Positions 1 to 6,275 of a stretch of 13,190 bases of DNA are shown piece by piece. The DNA lies in contig CP070725.1 of assembly GCA_020350845.1 (NCBI GenBank), positions 1,244,959 through 1,258,148 of the forward strand. The letters are read 5' to 3'. A program made the translations under genes and the position numbers. Below the pieces are notes generated by a model. It did no database searches, was not told the origin of the DNA, and saw only the letters and a program-made list of their open reading frames with translations. The stretch is from Candidatus Bipolaricaulota bacterium. GTDB lineage: Bacteria > Bipolaricaulota > Bipolaricaulia > UBA7950 > UBA9294. How positions within the stretch are numbered: the stretch's first letter is position 1; every line of letters starts with the position of its first letter.

Positions 1-1279
1 CCTGGGCCACTTTCCCGGGTCTGAAGTGGCCCGCCTGCACGCGACAGGGCCGGTCGTTCAGCTGGATGGCTTCGAAGCGGCCTTCACCCACGTACCGGAA
101 CCAGAACTGACCGGCCAGCAGGTCGACGCGGCCGTCTCCGTCCAGGTCCCACGCATAGAGCTCGATCTCTCCGTCCTGGTAGACCACCGATCCGCCGGCG
201 TCGAGCTTCGCCTCGACCCCGACTTGAGGCTGCGTCGGATCGAGATAGAAGAACGCCGTCGGCGGAAGCGGCTCCATCACACTGATCGTGCGCGCGGGGA
301 TCGTGTACGTCGACACGCGCTCCCGTTCATCGGTCACCGTGACCACCGAGTCGACGTCGGTGAGCCACTCCCCCTCCTCGGCGGCGGAGACCTCGATGCT
401 TGCGCTCCACATCGGAACGAGCTCGAACTCCCACACGAGGACGGTTCCTTCGGTCGAGCCCGTGATCGACGTCGGGCTGGGCGTGGCGTTCCTGTACGCG
501 AGCTCCGGCGGGAGCGTCTTCTCCACGCGCACCGTCATCGGCCCGGGGGTCGCCGACAGAACCTCATCGACCTGCTCTACAGTGTCCTCGGCCACCCGTG
601 GGACGAACACGCCACCGGTCTTCTCCGCCAGCTCCTCGAGAAGGTTGCGGTTGATGAGCGTGCCCACGCCGATCGGGATGAGGATGATTCCCGCCTCGGC
701 GGCGACGTCGCCCTCGACCTCGGGAGTGCGCCCGATGTTGCTCTGGCCGTCGCTGAGGATGATCTCGACCAGACGCGCGTCGTCACGCCCCCAGTCGAGC
801 AGCTCCTGACGCGCCACGCGCAGGCCCTCTCCGAGAGCCGACTTCCCGCCGGTCTCGAGATCGGCGACGGCGCGCAGCACGCGCGAGTGGTCGTCGGTGA
901 GTCCGACGTCGAGCCACGCCCGGTCGGAGAACGAAACGAGGCCGACCCGATCGCCGTCTTCGAACAACGCGAGCAGATCGAGAGCGAGCGTTGCCGCCTC
1001 GCCCAATCCGCCGGTCGCCGTTGCGGAGACGTCCACGATCAACACGCAGTCGATGGGGACGCCGTCGTCCAGCGAGAGGCCCTCGACGAAGAGCTTCAGC
1101 GTCGCCACGTCCGGCTCCGCTTCCTGCCCGTAGGTGTAGATCTCCGTCGGATCCGCGATCTGCTCCACGCGGACATGGGGAATCCCCACCGCGGAAACGG
1201 CAACCACGGAGACCGCCAGCAACGCTGCAAAGCATGCGGCGAGGGGATGACCCCTCGCCGCTCGATCCTTCCTCGTCAT
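1..1279 (-). CDS. Exported von Willebrand factor A plus PKD domain protein (C-terminus off the window)
   Basis: The 426 codons visible begin with a signal peptide (hydrophobic core about residues 13-31, likely cut after VSA). A VWA domain follows (about 77-260), with VLIVDVSAT at the first MIDAS loop (Asp83), GLVSFSD, a GGKSALGEGL loop and IILSDGQSN. The MIDAS serine and threonine positions appear swapped for Thr and Ser, conservative changes that probably still bind a divalent metal. A linker of beta-rich sequence leads to a PKD-like domain (about 339-420) with WDLDGDGRVD. VWA domains bind protein or surface ligands through the metal; PKD domains are extracellular immunoglobulin-like folds. 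The ATG is preceded by GGAGAGG; in-frame GTG codons 6 and 9 bases upstream are alternatives. It lies 55 bases after the upstream PKD gene with no terminator between, so one operon and a shared surface role are likely (inference). Ligand unknown. Confidence 0.85.
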   Translation of the reverse strand, partial: MTRKDRAARGHPLAACFAALLAVSVVAVSAVGIPHVRVEQIADPTEIYTYGQEAEPDVATLKLFVEGLSLDDGVPIDCVLIVDVSATATGGLGEAATLALDLLALFEDGDRVGLVSFSDRAWLDVGLTDDHSRVLRAVADLETGGKSALGEGLRVARQELLDWGRDDARLVEIILSDGQSNIGRTPEVEGDVAAEAGIILIPIGVGTLINRNLLEELAEKTGGVFVPRVAEDTVEQVDEVLSATPGPMTVRVEKTLPPELAYRNATPSPTSITGSTEGTVLVWEFELVPMWSASIEVSAAEEGEWLTDVDSVVTVTDERERVSTYTIPARTISVMEPLPPTAFFYLDPTQPQVGVEAKLDAGGSVVYQDGEIELYAWDLDGDGRVDLLAGQFWFRYVGEGRFEAIQLNDRPCRVQAGHFRPGKVAQ

Positions 1280-1334
1280 GAACACCACCCCTCTCCGTCC
1301 TTTCGTCCCATCCCGCTCGGAGGCCGGTGTGTCC

Positions 1335-3575
1335 CTAGTAGCCGCCGCACTCGGGTGCGGACGGCGCACACGGCTCAGGCTGGACGTCACACTCCTCGAT
1401 CAACGACGCCGGCAACGGCTCACAGATGTTCGTGCCCGTCAGCCAGTAGGCGACGATGGTCTTGAGCGTCTCGTAGTCCACCACGCCCCCACAGGTGCGA
1501 GGAACGACTTCGTCCTCGAGCCAGAACGCAATCGCGCGCTGGACCTGCTGGAACGAGATCCTGTCCGAGAGGGTGATGTCAATCGTGTCATGCTCGACGT
1601 CCCATCGAGAGATGGCGACGATCACTGTAAGGCAATCGCTGATGTCGACCGCACTGTCTCCCGTGACCTCGACATCCTGGCACGGAAGGGCGGAGTCGAC
1701 CACACCGAACAGGTCATTGCTACTGGTGTAGCAGGGATCCCCGGACGGCATCTCGATGCGCGCCGTCTGCGGCACCTCGACCTGGTAGATGATGATCTTG
1801 CACTCTCCCGCGGGGAGCTTGCTCGGATACACCCATTCGATCGCCGACCGCTTGAAGTAGAAGCCGTCGTTCTGGATCGGGATCACACGCCAGCCGGTGG
1901 GTAGATCCTCGGCAAGGCCGACGCCGTAGAGGTCCTGATCGGCCCAGATCTCGACCTTCACCGTGAACGTGTTGCCCGACGGCTTGCCGTCCTTGCCGTA
2001 GTAGTTCAGCAGGACGTTGTTGCACGGAACCGGCGTGGCGATCGTGCGCACGGCGTGGATGTTCGTCTCCGGCACCAGCGGAAGCGGAAGATCGACCGGC
2101 GTGCACGTGTAGGCATACGCCGACAGCCGCTTCATCGTGAACAGGTCGATCGTCGCCCCTTGCGTCCACGGAACCGGCTCATCGTACTGCCACATCTCGA
2201 TCGCGCGCTGCAGCTGATCTGGAGCGATCTTCTGCGACAGCCTCAGGTCGATGCCATCGTCGAGGTCGACGGACGTGCGCGGCACGAGGTGCGCGATCGC
2301 CGTGAAGATACTCAGCGTATCGTTGACCTCGACCGTATTATCGCCTTCCACGGGCATCTCGAACGCGGGCGACCGCGCCTGGAGGACCCCCGTGATGTCG
2401 AAGCACACGGGGAGCGTCGTCGCGATGAGCTGCTCCGCAGGCGGTACGGTCACCTCGTAGGTGATCACCTTCGTCGTCCCGGCGCGGATCTTGTCGATGA
2501 AGACCCACTGGACGTCGGCCCGCTTGAACGCCGCACCGGCGTTCTCCAGCGGTGTGACCTGCCATCCGACGGGGAGGTCCTCTTCGAGTCCGACGCCCAC
2601 GAGGTCCATCTCGGGCTCGATGCGCACGACGACAAGGAAGGTCGTGCCCGGAAGCGCGGTCATCGTCGAGATCGTGCGTGTCACCGTCACCGCAAGCTCC
2701 TCGATGAACACGGAGAAGGTTGCGCGCGCGCTCGCCCCATCGGCGTCGGTCACGCGGACGGCGGCTGTCTTCAGCCCGCTCGTGGTGTATGCGAAGCTCG
2801 TGATCGGCGTGGTCGTCGACTGATCGTAGAGACCGTCGCCGTTGAAGTCCCACTCGTAGGTAACGATCGTGCCGTCTCCGTCGAACGAGCCGCTGGCGTC
2901 AAACGTCACCGACTCGTCGATACGAGGCTCCAACGGAGTGGCCGAGAGCATCGCCGTGGGCGGCATGTTCGTCGCTGCCGAGATGATCACCGGATCGATC
3001 AGATTCAGGAACATCGTGCTCGGCGCGGTGCGACTGCCGTACAGGAACTTGACGGTCTGAATCCCCGATGAGAACTGGGGGAAGAGCGTCACCTCGGAGT
3101 CTTCACCCAAAGGACCCAGGACGAACCCGTCGGAGAAACCGTCGTTCCAGCCGAGGGATGCGCTCGCCGACGGCGGCGTCATCTCCCAGGTGTCGCGGAA
3201 GTCGAACGTGTCATCTTGAACCAGAAAGCTTGCTCCGTCAGGAACGCCCGACAACGTGATCGAAGTCGTTCCCGCACCCCCCCCAGGTCCACTGAGAAGC
3301 ACGAACAGCGACACCTGCCCCGAGGTCGTGTCCCGATAGAGGAACATCACGGCCCCGTTGGCTTCTTCAAAGCCTGTGCTGGCGACACTGGCACTGTAGT
3401 TGTAGAACTCGGCGGCACTGGAAGGGCTTTCCAGCGGGGTGACCTGCACCCGCGTTTCCCCTTGGCTGACCTGATAGAACCCCTGCTGCTGAGCGACTGC
3501 ACCCACAGCAAAGAGGCACAGGGTCAGCGCCAAGAGTAGGAAAAGGCCATAGGGACTGACCTTACGCACCTTCAT
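1335..3575 (-). CDS. Exported PKD-domain protein with a duplicated about 200-residue module
   Basis: This is a secreted protein of 746 residues and unknown function. The signal peptide covers about residues 1-28, likely cut after AVA before QQQ. Residues 29-200 are a beta-rich region I do not recognise. A PKD domain follows (about 205-292) with YEWDFNGDGLYD and VRVTDADG. Two homologous modules come next (about 298-489 and 510-714). Each has a beta domain with GVGLxEDLPxGW, FKR and a final VTVP/VEVP. Each then has a second unit with LQRAIEMW or VQRAIAFW, a DExVP motif and a closing AYAYT or AYWLT. The end (728-746) is Cys- and Pro-rich. The open frame extends 16 codons further upstream, but the start at 3575 is chosen because a perfect AGGAGGT sits four bases before it and the signal peptide then starts cleanly. 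An extended -10-like TGGTAGAGT at 3641-3649 might be its promoter, but no good -35 is seen. It is probably cotranscribed with the VWA gene. Confidence 0.85.
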   Translation of the reverse strand: MKVRKVSPYGLFLLLALTLCLFAVGAVAQQQGFYQVSQGETRVQVTPLESPSSAAEFYNYSASVASTGFEEANGAVMFLYRDTTSGQVSLFVLLSGPGGGAGTTSITLSGVPDGASFLVQDDTFDFRDTWEMTPPSASASLGWNDGFSDGFVLGPLGEDSEVTLFPQFSSGIQTVKFLYGSRTAPSTMFLNLIDPVIISAATNMPPTAMLSATPLEPRIDESVTFDASGSFDGDGTIVTYEWDFNGDGLYDQSTTTPITSFAYTTSGLKTAAVRVTDADGASARATFSVFIEELAVTVTRTISTMTALPGTTFLVVVRIEPEMDLVGVGLEEDLPVGWQVTPLENAGAAFKRADVQWVFIDKIRAGTTKVITYEVTVPPAEQLIATTLPVCFDITGVLQARSPAFEMPVEGDNTVEVNDTLSIFTAIAHLVPRTSVDLDDGIDLRLSQKIAPDQLQRAIEMWQYDEPVPWTQGATIDLFTMKRLSAYAYTCTPVDLPLPLVPETNIHAVRTIATPVPCNNVLLNYYGKDGKPSGNTFTVKVEIWADQDLYGVGLAEDLPTGWRVIPIQNDGFYFKRSAIEWVYPSKLPAGECKIIIYQVEVPQTARIEMPSGDPCYTSSNDLFGVVDSALPCQDVEVTGDSAVDISDCLTVIVAISRWDVEHDTIDITLSDRISFQQVQRAIAFWLEDEVVPRTCGGVVDYETLKTIVAYWLTGTNICEPLPASLIEECDVQPEPCAPSAPECGGY

Positions 3576-3579
3576 TGCT

Positions 3580-3588
3580 ACCTCCTTT
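3580..3588 (-). promoter_or_regulatory. Strong Shine-Dalgarno that sets the start of the PKD protein
   Basis: The minus strand reads AAAGGAGGT, then AGCA, then ATG. This is a full anti-16S match at usable spacing, and it decides the start at 3575 over the in-frame ATG 48 bases upstream. It is the best ribosome-binding site in the window, which suggests high expression of this exported protein (inference). Confidence 0.85.
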
Positions 3589-3710
3589 GTTTGGTTCGTC
3601 CATTCGCAAGCGACAAAATGCACATGGAGTCCTTGGCGCTACTCTACCAGAAAGGCTGACCCATCGTCTGTAACGCCGATTACGATCGCATTTCCCGCCC
3701 CTTCGCCGGT

Positions 3711-4343
3711 TCACAGCGCGATCGCCAGCTCGTAGGTCGCGGCCTGAATGGCCCGCTTGGCCGCCTCCACCGGGTCCGCGGTCAGCGGGGATAGAAGCGG
3801 ACGATCCGTCCGCGTGACCGAGGTGGTGAAGCGGATCCCGCCGGACGCTGTAAGCACCGTTGCGAACAGCCCTACAGTCGCCTCCTTCTCGAGTCCCAGC
3901 AGCAGGCCGAGCGGCGTCGCGATCAGCTGCCAGGTGGCACCGAACAGGGAACTCGCCCCGAGCATCACCAGCGATCGCTCCGGCCGGAAGCTGACTTGGC
4001 TCTCCCAGCGGACGATGCGGAAGATGATCACGTACTCGACCCCGAGCGTGGCCGCCAGACGTTGCAGTCCCTCTACGGAAAGGCTGTTCCCAACGTATGT
4101 ACTCGTCGCACGTTGGGCGTACATGACTTCTCCCGACGAACTCACCCTGGCGGCAGCGATGATCGAGCACTGCTGGCTGGCGTAGGCCCGGATCAGCTCC
4201 AGGTCCGCCGCCGGAACCGGTGCGGCGGCTTGCACGAACACCGCCACCCGTCCCCCCTGCGCGAAGCAGGGCGTCATACAGGCGACCACGACCGCCAAGC
4301 CGATGACGACTCGACGCGTGTGAAGCAGCATGCGAAGGTTCAC
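3711..4343 (-). CDS. Small exported protein of unknown function, possible lipoprotein
   Basis: I do not recognise this 210-residue protein. It begins with a twin-Arg, hydrophobic signal (about residues 10-28). Two processing options are visible: VVAC at Cys22 fits a relaxed lipobox, and CFA before QGG fits signal peptidase I after Ala28. The mature part starts with a beta strand (GRVAVFVQ), has a helix-rich centre with LGVEYVIIFRIV, a hydrophobic Gly-rich stretch (about 130-170), and a final helix around AAKRAIQAATYEL. The pattern of a strand, then 'VEYVI.R', then a C-terminal helix loosely recalls outer-membrane-associated proteins of the CsgG/FlgO/TolB-N type; this is a weak structural impression only. 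The start is GTG with GGTGGGA just upstream; ATG at 4331 is the alternative but lacks a ribosome-binding site. It sits 144 bases after rplM and 135 before the PKD gene, so it may be its own unit. Confidence 0.75.
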   Translation of the reverse strand: MNLRMLLHTRRVVIGLAVVVACMTPCFAQGGRVAVFVQAAAPVPAADLELIRAYASQQCSIIAAARVSSSGEVMYAQRATSTYVGNSLSVEGLQRLAATLGVEYVIIFRIVRWESQVSFRPERSLVMLGASSLFGATWQLIATPLGLLLGLEKEATVGLFATVLTASGGIRFTTSVTRTDRPLLSPLTADPVEAAKRAIQAATYELAIAL

Positions 4344-4462
4344 TGTCCCACCATCCGTTGGGTTGGCTTCGTCGCGGACGAGTCTAGTGGGACGAGACGG
4401 GAAGCGAACAGGAACGGTGTCGAGCCCGATGCCGGGGTTTGTCTGGCCGCCTGTGGACAGAT

Positions 4463-4477
4463 GTCCGCGGTGCGGAC
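4463..4477 (-). terminator. Short hairpin just after rplM, possible weak terminator
   Basis: The minus strand reads GTCCGC, ACC, GCGGAC: a perfect 6-bp GC-rich stem with a 3-base loop, starting 10 bases after the rplM stop codon. There is no U-tract behind it, so intrinsic termination is uncertain. It could be a pause site, an mRNA-protecting hairpin or chance in GC-rich DNA. Confidence 0.3.
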
Positions 4478-4487
4478 GGTAGCGTGG

Positions 4488-4931
4488 CTACAGGGAGAGC
4501 TCTTGCGGGTTCTGCGCCGTGTGGGGGTGCGTCGGCCCGGCGTAGATCTTCAGCTTGCGGAGCATCCTGCGGCCGAGCGTCGACTTCGGCAACATGCGCC
4601 GGACCGCCTCCCGGATGGGCGTCGTCGGACGTCGCTGAATGAGCCTGCGGTAGCTCATTTCCTTCAGTCCGCCGATGTACCCGCTGTGGCGCTGGTAGAG
4701 CTTCTGGTCCCACTTCGCGCCGGTCAACGCGACCTTGTCGGCATTGATCACGACAACGTAGTCACCGGTGTCGACGTGCGGCGTGTAGATCGGCTTATGC
4801 TTTCCCTGGAGGATGACGGCGATCTCACTCGCGAGTCGCCCGAGAGGCCTCCCGTCGGCGTTGACCAAGAACCACTCCCGATCCCAGGTGACGCCGATAT
4901 CCTCGTTTCGTGCTGTGTATGTGCGCTGCAT
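4488..4931 (-). CDS. rplM: 50S ribosomal protein L13
   Basis: L13 is a primary 23S rRNA-binding protein needed early in assembly of the large subunit. The 147-residue product is close to the usual 140-150. It carries the family signatures: WFLVNADGRPLGRLASEIA near the N-terminus, GKHKPIYTPHVDTGDYVVVINA in the first third, then HSGYIGGLKE and a basic helix with RRMLPK and LGRRMLRKLKIY. The ATG follows GAGGGA with five-base spacing. A strong promoter overlaps the end of purA, so it can be transcribed on its own even though it is only 64 bases after purA. In most bacteria rplM is followed directly by rpsI (protein S9); here the next gene downstream is an unrelated exported protein and no S9 is in the window. 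The identification is secure. Confidence 0.98.
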   Translation of the reverse strand: MQRTYTARNEDIGVTWDREWFLVNADGRPLGRLASEIAVILQGKHKPIYTPHVDTGDYVVVINADKVALTGAKWDQKLYQRHSGYIGGLKEMSYRRLIQRRPTTPIREAVRRMLPKSTLGRRMLRKLKIYAGPTHPHTAQNPQELSL

Positions 4932-4970
4932 GGCAATCCCTCAGTTCACCTTGGCCGATGGAATGGGCGA

Positions 4971-4999
4971 AGTATACGTCCCCCGGCGGAGGCTGTCAA
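4971..4999 (-). promoter_or_regulatory. Sigma70-type promoter of rplM, overlapping the purA stop codon
   Basis: On the minus strand the -35 box is TTGACA (4999-4994, perfect consensus), followed by a 17-base spacer and the -10 box TATACT (4976-4971, one mismatch). The purA stop codon TGA lies inside the -35 box. Transcription would start near 4964, giving a 5' UTR of about 33 nt, too short for a long autoregulatory leader. This is the closest match to consensus that I found in the window. Confidence 0.85.
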
Positions 5000-6267
5000 A
5001 AGCCCATCCGCAGCGTTTCCTGGGGCGCGGGGCCGAGCGAGATGATCGCTGCCGGCGCCGCTGCCGCATCCTCCATCGCGGCGATCACCGCACGGGCAGA
5101 CCGAGGAAGCGCCTCGGCCGAAGTGACCGCAGAGAGTGGCTCGTCCCAGCCGGGAAGGGACTCGTAGACCGGCCGACACCGAGCGAGCTCGGCGGCATCC
5201 AGGGGGAAGCGCCCGATCCGTCTCCCGTCCAGCTCGTAGTCGGTACAGACGAACAGCTCCTCTTCCCCCGAGAGCACGTCGAGCTTGGTGATCGCGAGCT
5301 GCGTCGGGCGATTGAGCCGCGCCGCGTGCCGCAACGCGGGAAGATCCAGCCATCCACAACGCCGTGGCCGTCCGGTCGTCACTCCGAACTCCTGACCTCG
5401 CTCGCGCACGGCGTTCGCCCGCTCTTCGTCGTCGATCTCCGTGGGAAAGGGACCGGCACCGACGCGCGTCACGTAGGCTTTGGCGACTCCGATACGGTGC
5501 TCCACCACGGACGTCGGGATCCCAGTCGCGGCCGCCAGCCCGGCGAGCGTCGTCGACGACGACGTGACATAGGGATACGTTCCGAAGTCGATGTCCAGCA
5601 GGGCACCTTGGCCCCCTTCGAAGAGCACGTGCTCGCCACGAGTGAGCGCCTTCTCGATCTCCAGGCCGGCGTCGACGATGGATCCGAGATACGGGCGTGC
5701 GAGAGACAGCAGGCCGCTCGCCATCGTTTCCGCAGACAGCGCCGCGAGCTCCTGCGCCTCGGGGAAGGAACTGCGGGCCGCGGTCAGGCCGATGTACAGG
5801 CGCTCCACGAGGAGCTCCTCGGAGCGCAGATCGGCGACGCGAACGCCGATCCTCGAAGCCTTGTCGCGGTACGCCGGACCGATCCCACGACGCGTCGTCC
5901 CGAGACGATCGGCGCTCCCCTCCAGCCCCTCGATGATCCGGTGGTAGGGGAGGACGAGATGGGCATTCTCCGCCAGCAGCACCGGGGGCTCCCAGCCCAG
6001 TGCTTCGCCGACCTGCCGGGCTTCCTCGGCGAGCACCGCGAGATCGATCACCATCCCGGCGGCGAGGACGCAGCGCGTGCCGCGGTAGAACGCCCCCGCG
6101 GGAAGAAGGTGGGTGCCGTACCGCGTTCCCTCGTGGACGATCGAGTGACCGGCGTTGGCTCCCCCGTTGTGGCGCACGACAAGCTGCGCGTCGGCCGCGA
6201 GAAGGTGCGTGATCTTCCCCTTCCCTTCGTCACCCCACTGCATCCCAAGGACCGCTGTCGCCGGCAT
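4996..6267 (-). CDS. purA: Adenylosuccinate synthetase
   Basis: PurA catalyses GTP-dependent joining of IMP and L-aspartate to adenylosuccinate, the first committed step from IMP to AMP, in the cytoplasm. The 423-residue length is normal. The P-loop-like GDEGKGK is at 12-18, with catalytic Asp13, and NGGANAGH at 34-41 ends in catalytic His41; both residues fall at the same numbers as in E. coli PurA. Other signatures are TTRRGIGPAY (124-133), the EGGQGALLDIDFGTYPYVT stretch (217-235), TTGRPRR (297-303, the aspartate/IMP loop) and TKLDVL, the guanine-binding region. It begins 8 bases after the ileS stop, and its Shine-Dalgarno GGAGGG shares bases with that stop codon, so translation is probably coupled to ileS. 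No frame damage is seen. Confidence 0.98.
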   Translation of the reverse strand: MPATAVLGMQWGDEGKGKITHLLAADAQLVVRHNGGANAGHSIVHEGTRYGTHLLPAGAFYRGTRCVLAAGMVIDLAVLAEEARQVGEALGWEPPVLLAENAHLVLPYHRIIEGLEGSADRLGTTRRGIGPAYRDKASRIGVRVADLRSEELLVERLYIGLTAARSSFPEAQELAALSAETMASGLLSLARPYLGSIVDAGLEIEKALTRGEHVLFEGGQGALLDIDFGTYPYVTSSSTTLAGLAAATGIPTSVVEHRIGVAKAYVTRVGAGPFPTEIDDEERANAVRERGQEFGVTTGRPRRCGWLDLPALRHAARLNRPTQLAITKLDVLSGEEELFVCTDYELDGRRIGRFPLDAAELARCRPVYESLPGWDEPLSAVTSAEALPRSARAVIAAMEDAAAAPAAIISLGPAPQETLRMGF

Positions 6268-6275
6268 GCGCCCTC

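Noticed and set aside
26..1465. A 479-codon plus-strand open frame at the left edge
   Set aside because: The opposite strand encodes the VWA-PKD protein with clear domains; this frame also crosses the junction of two minus-strand genes.
3650..3700. Small nested inverted repeats (ATCGT with ACGAT; GTAA with TTAC) between the orphan gene and the PKD gene
   Set aside because: The stems are only 4-5 bp, compete with each other and have no U-tract, so I cannot support a terminator.
4344..4487. A remnant of rpsI (S9) after rplM
   Set aside because: No frame shows the S9 C-terminal basic tail or any other S9 motif, and the gap is too short for the gene.
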